Shown: positions 1 through 8,303 of the stretch, in pieces | How the letters are laid out: every line of letters begins with the position of its first letter | How positions within the stretch are numbered: the first letter of the stretch is position 1 | Source: an uncultured Clostridia bacterium | GTDB taxonomy: Bacteria; Bacillota; Clostridia; Christensenellales; CAG-917 | Length of the DNA: 59,068 nt | NCBI GenBank assembly: GCA_947629635.1 | Contig: CANREO010000001.1 | Coordinates: 1-59,068 of the forward strand | Direction: 5' to 3' | The notes under the pieces: model-generated | What the model saw: only the letters and a program-made list of their open reading frames with translations | Told to the model about the DNA's origin: nothing | Database searches by the model: none | Program-made: the position numbers and the translations under genes

Positions 1-2
1 AA

Positions 3-905
3 AATACACAAAAACCGTTTGACAGCGATTGGATAAACAAAATGTTGCCCGTTGATAAGTATGTCGGCGGCGCGGAGCATGCATGCATGCATTTGCTGTA
101 TGCCCGGTTCTTCACGAAAGCGCTTAGGGATATGGGATATCTGGATTTCGACGAGCCATTTTTATCTCTCGTACATCAAGGTATGATCTTGGGCCCCGAC
201 GGCAATAAAATGAGCAAATCGCGTGGGAATATAGTCTCGCCGGATGACAACATCGCAAAGTACGGCGCGGATGTTTTCAGAGTATATTTGATGTTCGGCT
301 TCAACTATGTCGAGGGCGGTCCTTGGAACGATAGCGGCGTTGAGTCGGTAAACAGATTTTTCGACAGAATAGAGCGCATAGTTAAGAAATGCTACGAGGT
401 CGCGTTTGACCAAGGTTCTTTGGGCAAAGATGAGAAAGAGCTCAATCGCGTGCGCCATAACACAATAAAGAGCGTCACAAACGACCTCGAACATTTTAGC
501 TTCAATACGGCGGTCGCGAGGTTGATGGAACTTGTCAATGCAATGTATGCATACGAAGGCGCTGTCGCAAAGAAGAACGAGTTGTACAGAGATTGCGCGA
601 AAGATCTCGTGAAGTTGCTCGCGCCGTTTGCTCCTCACTTTGCGGAGGAACTTTGGGAGATGTTGGGGCAGGACTATTCCGTGTTCAATCAATCTTATCC
701 TCAATACGACGAAAACGCCGCCAGGCGTGAAGAGATCGAGCTTGCCGTGCAAATAAACTCGAAGATGCGAGCAAAAATTACGGTGCCGGCGGAGGCCTCG
801 AGGCAGGAGATAGAACAAGCCGCCGTACAAGCGGTCCAAAGCCAATTGAAAGAAGTAAAAAAGGTGATCGTGGTCCCCGGCAGACTTGTCAATATAATCG
901 CATAA
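3..905 (+). CDS. leuS: Leucyl-tRNA synthetase, C-terminal part (5' end outside window)
   Basis: The protein charges tRNA-Leu with leucine in the cytoplasm. Only the last 300 residues are present; the frame is open to the left edge, so this is a fragment cut by the window and not a short gene. The visible part begins in the class I catalytic core (PVDKYVGGAEHA). It then carries the KMSKS loop as KMSKSRGNIVSPDD, the helical anticodon-binding domain (from about the FFDRIERIV segment), and the small C-terminal domain ending in VPGRLVNIIA. serS follows 76 bases downstream on the same strand. No T-box leader is visible between the two. Identification rests on the KMSKS context and the typical LeuRS tail. 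Confidence 0.96.
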   Translation, partial: NTQKPFDSDWINKMLPVDKYVGGAEHACMHLLYARFFTKALRDMGYLDFDEPFLSLVHQGMILGPDGNKMSKSRGNIVSPDDNIAKYGADVFRVYLMFGFNYVEGGPWNDSGVESVNRFFDRIERIVKKCYEVAFDQGSLGKDEKELNRVRHNTIKSVTNDLEHFSFNTAVARLMELVNAMYAYEGAVAKKNELYRDCAKDLVKLLAPFAPHFAEELWEMLGQDYSVFNQSYPQYDENAARREEIELAVQINSKMRAKITVPAEASRQEIEQAAVQAVQSQLKEVKKVIVVPGRLVNIIA

Positions 906-953
906 AAAGATGTTTATATTATAAAAACGGAGGCATAAACCTCGTAAAAATAA

Positions 954-977
954 AATTGCGCAAAGCGCAACGGAGTA
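954..977 (+). promoter_or_regulatory. Small hairpin and ribosome binding site before serS
   Basis: A TTGCGC/GCGCAA hairpin with an AAA loop lies directly before the CGGAG ribosome binding site, which is 6 bases from the serS ATG. The hairpin is short and could modulate initiation, but nothing shows that it does. It supports the ATG at 982 as the start. Confidence 0.4.
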
Positions 978-981
978 GAAT

Positions 982-2265
982 ATGCTTGATTTAATAAGAA
1001 TACGCAACAATCCGCAAGCCGTCGTGGACGCACTTGCAAAGAAAGGGTACAAGGCAGATTTTACCCAAATCATAGCATGGGACGATATGAGGAAGTCGCT
1101 CATTACCGACGTGGAGAGACTCAAGGCGCAAAAGAACAAGGTTTCGGGACAGATACCCGTGCTCAAGCGCGCCGGTCAGCCGGTGGAGCCCATTTTCGAA
1201 GAGATGCGTAAACTCGGCGAACAAATTGCGGACAGCGATGCAAAGATAAACGAACTTATAGAAAATATCAATTCCGCGTTGGCGGCTATTCCGAATATTC
1301 CCGACGACGATCTGTTGCCGGGAGAAAAGGAAAACAACAAGGTAGTCAAGGTTGTCGGAGAGCCTCCAAAATTTGATTTTACCCCGAAAAATCATGTGGA
1401 TATGTGCACGGATCTGGGGCTCATTGACTACGAGCGCGGCGTGAAATTGAGCGGAAACGGTTTTTGGATATATCGCGGCTTGGGCGCGAGGCTCGAATGG
1501 GCATTGCTCAACTTTTTTATTGACGAACACTTGAAGGACGGCTACGAGTTTATTTTACCGCCCTATCAATTGGGCTATGATTGCGGATTCGGCGCCGGTC
1601 AATTCCCGAAATTCAGCGACGAGGTATATTGGCTCGATTGCGATGAGGACAGAAAGCGCAATCGCTTTATGCTTCCCACAGCGGAGACGGCGCTCGTAAA
1701 TATGTATGCCGGCGAAATCATCGACGAGGCAAAGTTGCCTATGAAATTTTTCGCATACTCCCCTTGCTTCAGGAAGGAAGCCGGGTCTGCACGCGCAGAA
1801 GAGCGCGGCATGATCAGAGGCCATCAATTCAACAAAATAGAAATGGTTCAATATGCTCATCCCGAGCACAGCATGGAGGCTTTTGAAGAATTGGTCGAAA
1901 AGGCCGCCGGACTTGTCGAAAAGCTCGGATTGCACTTCAGAGTCAGCAAACTGGCTGCGGGAGATTGCTCCGCGTCAATGGCGAGGACATATGACGTCGA
2001 GGTGTGGATCCCTTCGATGGGCATTTATAAGGAATGTTCATCGGTAAGCAACGCCAACGACTACCAGGCGCGCCGCAACAATACGCGCTATCGCGACATA
2101 AAGACGGGCAGACCGCAATATGTGCATACGCTGAACGGCAGCGGACTTGCGACGTCAAGGCTTATTCCGGCAATCGTGGAGCAATTTCAAAATGCGGACG
2201 GCAGCGTGACGGTGCCCGAAGTGTTGCGCAAATATATGGGCGGAATCGAGCGTATAGAAAAATAA
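982..2265 (+). CDS. serS: Seryl-tRNA synthetase
   Basis: The protein charges tRNA-Ser (and tRNA-Sec if present) with serine in the cytoplasm. The 427-residue length is normal for bacterial SerRS. Residues of about 30-105 form the long coiled-coil arm that grips the tRNA variable arm. The class II core follows, with motif 2 in FRKEAGSARAEERGMIRGHQ and motif 3 in LNGSGLATSRLIPAIVEQFQ. The N-terminus MLDLIRIRNNPQAVVDALAKK matches the family start, and CGGAG lies six bases before the ATG. The gene follows leuS, so two synthetases sit together. A terminator-like hairpin lies downstream. Confidence 0.98.
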   Translation: MLDLIRIRNNPQAVVDALAKKGYKADFTQIIAWDDMRKSLITDVERLKAQKNKVSGQIPVLKRAGQPVEPIFEEMRKLGEQIADSDAKINELIENINSALAAIPNIPDDDLLPGEKENNKVVKVVGEPPKFDFTPKNHVDMCTDLGLIDYERGVKLSGNGFWIYRGLGARLEWALLNFFIDEHLKDGYEFILPPYQLGYDCGFGAGQFPKFSDEVYWLDCDEDRKRNRFMLPTAETALVNMYAGEIIDEAKLPMKFFAYSPCFRKEAGSARAEERGMIRGHQFNKIEMVQYAHPEHSMEAFEELVEKAAGLVEKLGLHFRVSKLAAGDCSASMARTYDVEVWIPSMGIYKECSSVSNANDYQARRNNTRYRDIKTGRPQYVHTLNGSGLATSRLIPAIVEQFQNADGSVTVPEVLRKYMGGIERIEK

Positions 2266-2326
2266 ATGCAATTCAATTGAAATTTTGTATTGCATAATCG
2301 AGGGTTTATAATGTAATATATTTGTG

Positions 2327-2353
2327 ATGGGCAGCAGAGCTCCTGTTGCCCAT
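2327..2353 (+). terminator. Likely intrinsic terminator after serS
   Basis: An 11-bp stem (ATGGGCAGCAG paired with CTGTTGCCCAT, one G-U pair) has a 5-base loop and is followed by a weak T/A-rich tail. It lies between serS and the M28 peptidase gene. Because of this hairpin the upstream TTG at 2346 is unlikely to be the start of the next gene. Confidence 0.55.
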
Positions 2354-2375
2354 TATTAAATTTATGGGGTCAATT

Positions 2376-3731
2376 ATGAGTAAAAACAAAGTTGCAGATG
2401 CGGATTTCCCGAAAATGCGAGAGGAATTGCGCGAATATGCGGAAGAGGCGTACAGTATTGTCGAGCACGCCGCAAACGTAATAGGTCCGCGCGTGCCGGG
2501 CACGGAGGGTGAGGACAAATTTCACGATTACATGTGCGAAAAAATAGAGCAGATAGGGCTCAAACCAAAGCGCGAACCGTTTATTTTCGCGCCTCGCGGC
2601 TCTATAGGCGGATTGCCGAATGTCGGCTGGTGCGCAATTGCCGGGGGTATTTTGTTGCTCATTGCGCTCTTACTCAGCGACATTGCTTTCAGAGCTACGC
2701 TTGTTATAATGTACGTCGACGTGTTTTTTGTGACTACATTTCTTGTGTGGATGATCGGCAGCGTATTCAAATATTCCACATTTTTCGATTGGGCGTTTAA
2801 GCAGGAAAAATCACAAAATTCCTATGCGGAACTGGTGCCAGAGGACGGGAAATACGAGTATACGGTCTATCTTTCCGGACATACCGATACAAGTTGGACG
2901 CTGAAACACAGCGCCGCAAGGACAAAACTTCATCAAGTCGGGATATTTTCCAAATTGGGTATCGGCGCGGTATTTTCCATTTTGATATGTATCGCGGTGT
3001 ATATTGCTTTTGCGCTTGTGATGTGCATACATTACGGCGAGGGAGAGACGGTTTCGAATGCGACAAGCGCATTTTACGATTATTATTTTTATTCGGCGCT
3101 TTATGCAATGCCGTTTATGATATTGGGTGCGTTTTTGTTGACGCTGTATAATGAAAAAAATCCTCGCGTAGCTTCCCCCGGAGCGATGGACAACGCTACG
3201 GGCGTCGCAATCGCATACGAAGCTGTCAAATATTTTAAGGACAATCCCGACAAATTGCCCAAGGGATGTCGCGTTGTCGATTTCAACTGCGGCGCGGAAG
3301 AGGCCGGCTTGAGAGGATCGATAAATTTCGTGCGCAAGCATAAAGATGACGGAATGCTTGAGAACGCGTGGCATATAAACGTGGATTCCATCGCGGACAG
3401 AGACTACTTTGAGGTCATTTACGGCGACGCGTGGCTATGCCCCCATTTCGACAAGACTCTGGAGGGCATGCTTAACGAGGCAATGATAGACGCAGGCATA
3501 AAAAATCCCGGCAGAATTGTAAACCCCGTCGGCGGATGCGATTCGACGCCGTTCCAAAAGGCGGGCGTGAGAAGCATCACGATTGCCGCACAAAATCCGA
3601 CTATGACTGATTATTATCACACTTTGTACGACACTCCCGATCGCTTTGATAGCGAAACGGTGGGGCTTGGGTTGGACATCGTGCTCAGAGTTATCGAAAA
3701 AATCGGCGCATTCGAAAACAACAAAAAGTAA
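2376..3731 (+). CDS. Membrane-anchored M28-family metallopeptidase
   Basis: This is a zinc aminopeptidase-like protein of the M28 family, 451 residues from the ATG at 2376. That start has GGGG just upstream; a TTG at 2346 would lie in the preceding hairpin. The di-metal ligands appear intact: H169 and D171 in GHTDT, D272 in GAMDNATG, E308/E309 in GAEEAGLRGS, D337 in INVDSIAD and H415 in YYHTLYDTPD. Two hydrophobic segments (about 84-104 and 108-131) precede the HTD motif. Two more (about 195-217 and 238-258) split the peptidase domain between HTD and the bridging Asp. The catalytic domain is therefore interrupted by a membrane hairpin. The substrate is unknown. Terminators flank the gene, so it is probably monocistronic. 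Confidence 0.85.
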   Translation: MSKNKVADADFPKMREELREYAEEAYSIVEHAANVIGPRVPGTEGEDKFHDYMCEKIEQIGLKPKREPFIFAPRGSIGGLPNVGWCAIAGGILLLIALLLSDIAFRATLVIMYVDVFFVTTFLVWMIGSVFKYSTFFDWAFKQEKSQNSYAELVPEDGKYEYTVYLSGHTDTSWTLKHSAARTKLHQVGIFSKLGIGAVFSILICIAVYIAFALVMCIHYGEGETVSNATSAFYDYYFYSALYAMPFMILGAFLLTLYNEKNPRVASPGAMDNATGVAIAYEAVKYFKDNPDKLPKGCRVVDFNCGAEEAGLRGSINFVRKHKDDGMLENAWHINVDSIADRDYFEVIYGDAWLCPHFDKTLEGMLNEAMIDAGIKNPGRIVNPVGGCDSTPFQKAGVRSITIAAQNPTMTDYYHTLYDTPDRFDSETVGLGLDIVLRVIEKIGAFENNKK

Positions 3732-3747
3732 TAAATCAAATATATTA

Positions 3748-3776
3748 AAGCAGCCCCGAAAAGGGCTGTTTTATTT
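3748..3776 (+). terminator. Intrinsic terminator after the M28 peptidase
   Basis: The stem AAGCAGCCC/GGGCTGTTT (one G-U pair) has a short CGAAAA-type loop and is followed by TTTATTTAT. It lies 17 bases after the stop codon. Confidence 0.75.
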
Positions 3777-3841
3777 ATATTTTCAAACATAGTCATAATC
3801 GTGAGGGCAGCGTCATAAATTAAACCGATATGGAGGAGCCT

Positions 3842-5335
3842 ATGTTCGATTTTGACAACTTTAGTGCGAGCAAATTTTATATTGCGCCCTCGGTGGAGAG
3901 GGTCGTGGAATTTTCGCCCCCGGGCATCGATATGCAAAACATTGCCAAGGTGCTCTCTCTGGCTGTAGACGCGCGTTGTACTACCATAGAGGCGTATGAC
4001 GGATATGCGCAGGTGACGGGCAGGACGAATTTCCGCCTCACCTATCTGGACAGGGACGGCAACCCCAAAGGGGTGGATTACAACGCGGATTTCACCGTCA
4101 AAACAGACGGCGATTTTTCTGCGGCGGACAACGTCAGCGCCGATATAAAGGTTGTGGAGTCGGATGTGCAAGCAAATGACGGACTTAAACTTTCAAGCGT
4201 ACTCGAAGTGAGTGTCAGCGCCATACGCAGGGAAGAAATAAGCGCGCTTGTTGGCGCGGACGAATGCTATAAAAACACCAAAAAGATGTATTTGCCTTCT
4301 TTTATTGCCTCGAAGACTACCGTCGCGCCCTTTGACGACGAGCATGAAGTCGGCGGCGAGATCGGCAACGTTTTGGGCATGAGCACCAACGTCGTCGTCA
4401 AGCGTGCAAAGGCGACGGACGGCGGAGTCATGGCATCGGCGACCGTGTATTCGACCGTGACATATGTTGAGGGCGGAGAAATAAAGCAGACGCGCTTTGC
4501 CGTTGATATAGAGGAAGAGTTAAACTTGGACGGTGTGGAGGCTACGGATAAAATAGGCGTGCAGGCAAGCGTCAAATCGAGCAAAATCATATTGCAAGGC
4601 GTGACGGACGACAATGTCATCAGAATAGAGGGGGAGATACAGTTTAAGGTGCAGGCGTTCAGGTGCGCCGAAGTTGAAGTGATAGACGACATCTTTATGC
4701 TGACCAATGAGGTGACTTTAAATCGCGATGAGGCAAATTACACATGCTTCGACGGCCAAGGATATTTTGCCGAGACCGTTACCGGCACCGCGATGCTTGG
4801 GGACAATCGCGCCGCTGCGGCAGAGATAAACGCGCTGCCGTATGCCGGATGCTATACGTCAAAAGCCTATGTGGACGATGATGGCAAACTAGCGGTTGAA
4901 GGTATTGTGAATACAGACATCATTTATACGGATGAAAACGGATACAATTCGGTGCGCACGGAAATCCCGTTTGCATTGTCGATATCGAGCGAAAAACCCT
5001 TTTCGCGCAATGTGTGCGTAAAGTGTTGCGTTGAAAAAATCGATGCAAAAGTCGTAAGGGAGCGCGAATTCGAAATAGAGATGAGACTCGGCGTCGAGGC
5101 TTACGGAACAAGCGACATGACGCTGTCCTACATAAGCGGCGTCGAAGTAGGGGAGGAAAAGCCGCAAAACACCTCGGCTTTGTCAATGTATATTGCCAGG
5201 GGCGGTGACGAGTTGCTTGATTTGTGCAAGGCGCTGACCGCTATGCCGGAGGACATAATGGCGCAAAATCCTGCTCTTGAATTTCCGCTGAACGAGGGAG
5301 AGCGAGTGATCTATTTCCGTGGCGTGGCAATCTGA
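3842..5335 (+). CDS. SipL-like SPOCS (DUF3794) protein with C-terminal LysM-like domain
   Basis: The 497-residue protein has repeated beta-rich blocks of the SPOCS/DUF3794 type. Its C-terminus (from about SALSMYIARGGDELLDLC to GERVIYFRGVAI) matches the pattern of a diverged LysM domain. Proteins of this layout include SipL, which binds SpoIVA and is needed for spore coat assembly on the forespore in Clostridia; that role is inferred here. An ATG at 3830 overlaps the GGAGGAG sequence, which is itself an ideal ribosome binding site for the ATG at 3842, so the latter is the start. There is no signal peptide, which fits a mother-cell cytoplasmic protein. The LysM-like part has GGDELLDLC where GDTLWDIA is usual, so its ligand could differ. 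Confidence 0.8.
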   Translation: MFDFDNFSASKFYIAPSVERVVEFSPPGIDMQNIAKVLSLAVDARCTTIEAYDGYAQVTGRTNFRLTYLDRDGNPKGVDYNADFTVKTDGDFSAADNVSADIKVVESDVQANDGLKLSSVLEVSVSAIRREEISALVGADECYKNTKKMYLPSFIASKTTVAPFDDEHEVGGEIGNVLGMSTNVVVKRAKATDGGVMASATVYSTVTYVEGGEIKQTRFAVDIEEELNLDGVEATDKIGVQASVKSSKIILQGVTDDNVIRIEGEIQFKVQAFRCAEVEVIDDIFMLTNEVTLNRDEANYTCFDGQGYFAETVTGTAMLGDNRAAAAEINALPYAGCYTSKAYVDDDGKLAVEGIVNTDIIYTDENGYNSVRTEIPFALSISSEKPFSRNVCVKCCVEKIDAKVVREREFEIEMRLGVEAYGTSDMTLSYISGVEVGEEKPQNTSALSMYIARGGDELLDLCKALTAMPEDIMAQNPALEFPLNEGERVIYFRGVAI

Positions 5336-5340
5336 ATATA

Positions 5341-5368
5341 ATAAAAGCAGGCGCAAGCCTGCTTTTAT
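5341..5368. terminator. Strong bidirectional terminator
   Basis: A perfect 12-bp stem (ATAAAAGCAGGC/GCCTGCTTTTAT) closes a GCAA tetraloop, with A-rich and T-rich sides giving U-tracts in both directions. It separates the convergent SipL-like gene and RsgI-like lipoprotein gene. Confidence 0.9.
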
Positions 5369-5381
5369 ATTTAACGCATAT

Positions 5382-6824
5382 TCAGCGACGCGTCAGCGCG
5401 GCTTTTGCCTGTTCATAGAAGTCGGCGGCGTTTTTACGTGCCTCTGCGGCAGCGCGTTCGTAAGCGAGTTTGACCTTTTCGAAGGCGTCCGAAACGGTCT
5501 GTTTCATATCTTCTATCTCGGCCAGATCGTCAGCGCTCAAATTTAATCTTGAATACTCATTTTCTTTGAAAGCGCGTACTCTTACAATTGCAGCTTGAAC
5601 GTTATGCATGTCGGAAAGGTCGAGAGCCGTCAACCCCAATTCGTCAAGTTTGCCGAAAAGCAATCCGATGGCGGTATGCATGTCGTTGTTCAAATAATCG
5701 CATACCTTTTCTGTGGAGTCCCAAATTCTTTTATTGAGATCGTATCGGTCGGCAAGACTCTCAATCGAAGGTTTGAGGGCCGCCATCGAATCTTTATATG
5801 CGTGCACAAAGTCGGCGCACTCGCGCTCTTCCAGTTTGAGATAGACTCTGTTGAGATATGCAGTGACTTTGGAAAGAGCAAGTTCGTCGATGTCGTCGAA
5901 GCGCGCGGCGAAGTCCTCAAACCCACATTTCAGCCATGCGGACAGATTGTCGTAAATAGCCTTAAGATCGTCTCTCGTGATGACGGGATCTTTAAGATAC
6001 TCTGTCGCAAGTTCCAAATAATGCTCGAGCGCCAATTCCGCGCTATGTGAAAGCATGTACAGCCCGGCGTGTAAGGACTTTCCCATATATTCCGTGAAGT
6101 CGAAAAAGTTTTGTCCGGCTTTTATAAGCGTATAATTTAAAATGAGCGCGTCGTCTATTCCTTGCAGTGCCGTAGAATAGGCGCTTTTTGCCTCGGAGAT
6201 CGCGATATTGTATACAGCGCCGAGTTTATTTTGCGCATCGCTTTGAATTTGTTTTATTTTTTCAAAAAGTTGTGCGCTTTGAAGGTCGGCGATATAGTCC
6301 AAGTCGGCGAATGCGTCATACTTACTGAGCCTTGCTGTTATCTTTTGTATATCATCGCCGCCCAATGCGTCAAGTTCCAGATTTCTGTCGAAGACCGCAT
6401 CGATATTGCCCGAAAATTGCTTTATGGAATCGTTTATCTGTTTACCGAATTTTCCGTCGTTGTCCCCGTATATCGTCACTCCTATCGCGGCGTCATTTTC
6501 GGGAAGAAAACCGTATTCCGAGCTGAGTTCGAGGATGCGAGCAGTGGCGACGGGCAGTTTTGTGCCGACTATGCCCGACTCGCTCCATAGCAACAGTCTG
6601 GCGTCCTCGTTTTCGCCGGCGGCACTGACTACGGTGCCGTATTGGTCGACGACAAACTCGACGGACGGATTGATGTCATATGCGATAAACGCCGTCGGAA
6701 CAGGCTCGTCAAGGCGGCTCGGAGTTTCGTTGGCAAGGCTGTGATCGCATGCGGAAAGTACGGCGCATAACAACGCCGCGAGCATAATGGCAAATATAAC
6801 CGATGTGATCCTTTTGCGCGTCAT
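5382..6824 (-). CDS. Lipoprotein with RsgI-like middle domain (DINPSVE motif)
   Basis: The 480-residue protein starts at the ATG at 6824, which has AGAGG seven bases upstream. Its lipoprotein signal ends in LSAC with the lipidated Cys at residue 26, so it should be anchored outside the membrane. Residues of about 45-160 resemble the extracellular middle domain of RsgI anti-sigma factors: IAYDINPSVEFVVD, then GENEDARLL. In RsgI that DxNPS segment carries an Asn-Pro self-cleavage site; here it is N52-P53. The rest is alpha-helical and charged. Unlike RsgI there is no cytoplasmic anti-sigma domain. It is divergent from an ECF sigma factor and a separate membrane anti-sigma candidate. A role as the sensor half of a split system is inference. 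Confidence 0.7.
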   Translation of the reverse strand: MTRKRITSVIFAIMLAALLCAVLSACDHSLANETPSRLDEPVPTAFIAYDINPSVEFVVDQYGTVVSAAGENEDARLLLWSESGIVGTKLPVATARILELSSEYGFLPENDAAIGVTIYGDNDGKFGKQINDSIKQFSGNIDAVFDRNLELDALGGDDIQKITARLSKYDAFADLDYIADLQSAQLFEKIKQIQSDAQNKLGAVYNIAISEAKSAYSTALQGIDDALILNYTLIKAGQNFFDFTEYMGKSLHAGLYMLSHSAELALEHYLELATEYLKDPVITRDDLKAIYDNLSAWLKCGFEDFAARFDDIDELALSKVTAYLNRVYLKLEERECADFVHAYKDSMAALKPSIESLADRYDLNKRIWDSTEKVCDYLNNDMHTAIGLLFGKLDELGLTALDLSDMHNVQAAIVRVRAFKENEYSRLNLSADDLAEIEDMKQTVSDAFEKVKLAYERAAAEARKNAADFYEQAKAALTRR

Positions 6825-6846
6825 TGCCAACCTCTTTGATTTGAAT

Positions 6847-6875
6847 ATTATAACACCGAAGAGAAAAAAAGTGAA
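6847..6875 (-). promoter_or_regulatory. Promoter of the RsgI-like lipoprotein gene
   Basis: On the minus strand TTCACT and a perfect TATAAT are 17 bases apart. Transcription would start about 16 bases before the ATG, leaving room for the AGAGG ribosome binding site. Confidence 0.6.
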
Positions 6876-6946
6876 TAGACTTATTATAAAGAAAAATAAA
6901 TTTTTGTTAAGGTTTCGCATACGAAGCGCCATAAACAAAGTTGATA

Positions 6947-6975
6947 TTGTCTAAAATGACAAGCTGTGGTAAAAT
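6947..6975 (+). promoter_or_regulatory. Promoter giving a leaderless sigma-factor mRNA
   Basis: TTGTCT, a 17-base spacer and TAAAAT are followed by only six bases and then the ATG at 6982. The expected start of transcription falls on the A of the start codon. No Shine-Dalgarno is visible upstream. Confidence 0.5.
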
Positions 6976-6981
6976 AAATTT

Positions 6982-7521
6982 ATGACCAGGCAAGAACTTG
7001 ACAAAAAAATGTTGCAGCTCCAGCAGGGCGACGAGCAAGCGTTTGAGGAAATCTACAACGAGACGCGTCGTGGGCTGTTTGCTTTCATTTTGTCTATTTG
7101 CCGCAATTATCATACCGCCGAGGATATGATGCAGACCGCATATATAAGACTCAGGACAACAATTGCGTCTTACAGAGCGGGCTCGAACGCGTACGCTTGG
7201 CTGTACACCATCGCAAAAAACGCCACGCTTAATGAACTTGCCAGACAGCGTCGCGAGGCTCCTTCGGATATGGAGGATCCTACTGCGAAATTCGGCGCAT
7301 ACACGATCAATGAGACGGGAGCGCCCACTATCGCTCTTATGAACAGTATTTTAAACGATATAGAGAGGCAAATCGTTACGTTGCACGTCATTGTCGGATT
7401 TAAACATCGCGAAATCGCCGAGCTTTTGGACAAACCACTCGGCACTGTACTGTGGACATATCAAAACGCCCTTTCCAAACTTAAAAGGGCATTGCAAACG
7501 GAGGGCGAAGATGAAGCTTAA
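6982..7521 (+). CDS. ECF-type sigma-70 family RNA polymerase sigma factor
   Basis: The 179-residue protein has the two domains of extracytoplasmic-function sigma factors and lacks regions 1 and 3. Region 2 spans about residues 20-85, including YHTAEDMMQTAYIRL and the AWLYTIAKNATLNELARQ segment for -10 recognition. Region 4 is at about 120-172, with the helix-turn-helix FKHREIAELLDKPLGTVLWT for -35 contact. The next gene starts inside this one (ATG at 7511), giving an 11-base overlap typical of sigma/anti-sigma pairs. The start has no ribosome binding site and lies just after a -10 box. Its regulon is unknown; the divergent RsgI-like lipoprotein and the downstream lipoprotein gene are natural candidates. 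Confidence 0.92.
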   Translation: MTRQELDKKMLQLQQGDEQAFEEIYNETRRGLFAFILSICRNYHTAEDMMQTAYIRLRTTIASYRAGSNAYAWLYTIAKNATLNELARQRREAPSDMEDPTAKFGAYTINETGAPTIALMNSILNDIERQIVTLHVIVGFKHREIAELLDKPLGTVLWTYQNALSKLKRALQTEGEDEA

Positions 7522-8179
7522 AGATATAACGGAAAAGCTGAAAAAAGAGCACGGCGATGTGCGTGTGCCCGACGTGTTGGAACGCGCGCGCAAGGCTCCC
7601 GTAAATAAACTGCTCACGGGTGAGACGCCCGTACAGGCTTTCAGAAAGAGCATGGCGATAAGGCTGCTGACCATGGTGCTTATATTGCTTTTGGCGGTAG
7701 CGATAACTCTTTCGGCGATGTGGCTTACGGACGAGGCAAGGGCGGCGAAAGGCTGCTATGTTCGCATAGAGATAATAAGATCCGTGGGCGGTTCCGAGCG
7801 CTATGCCATTACTGCCAAGGGGCTTATTGCGGATGGGTATTTCATAGAAGATGTTCATAATGAAGTTGCGCCGAAAAAATTGGATATTTCATCAATAAGC
7901 GAACTTTATGAAGCAAAATCTGGAGATAAAGTAAGGATTTATGTAGCTTGCGACGATCAGGAGTTGCGCCGACAATGGGGAGCGACGGCTACAAGCGAAC
8001 TAGGCGCGTTATATATGGGCGAAGTGAGTTTGGACGAGATCAAATCAAGCGATTCCTCTTCCGTAAAGTTTTGGCTTGCGAGCTATATCAATTCGTTCGA
8101 TCCGAACGCGAAAGCGAGCGTAAACGATAGCATGGATGCGTTGCTTTCGGCTTATTGCGGCTGTGCCGAAGAGTCATAA
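7511..8179 (+). CDS. Single-pass membrane protein, probable anti-sigma factor
   Basis: The 222-residue protein starts at an ATG within the end of the sigma gene; GAGGGCGAAG upstream can serve as ribosome binding site. A cytoplasmic, charged N-terminus of about 47 residues precedes one transmembrane helix (about 48-72, ending in LSAMWLT). An extracellular domain of about 150 residues follows. The topology, the overlap with an ECF sigma gene and the short cytoplasmic part suggest it holds the sigma factor at the membrane. No zinc-binding HxxxCxxC motif is present and the extracellular domain is not recognised. It is called from context, not from a family match. Confidence 0.65.
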   Translation: MKLKDITEKLKKEHGDVRVPDVLERARKAPVNKLLTGETPVQAFRKSMAIRLLTMVLILLLAVAITLSAMWLTDEARAAKGCYVRIEIIRSVGGSERYAITAKGLIADGYFIEDVHNEVAPKKLDISSISELYEAKSGDKVRIYVACDDQELRRQWGATATSELGALYMGEVSLDEIKSSDSSSVKFWLASYINSFDPNAKASVNDSMDALLSAYCGCAEES

Positions 8180-8303
8180 AATGAGTTTAATTTAATCGAA
8201 GAGCACATTTTCTGTTGATTAAGCGCGCGTTTTATGTTAATATAATTTGCAACTTAATGTATACTACTTTATATCACGCAGTATGCGCGCATTGGGAGTT
8301 TAT

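Noticed and set aside
906..981. T-box leader before serS
   Set aside because: The gap is too short and lacks the conserved T-box sequence and specifier structure.
162..1166. Long minus-strand frame of 334 codons across leuS/serS
   Set aside because: It spans two clear synthetase genes on the other strand and its protein has no recognisable feature; it is a shadow of their codon usage.
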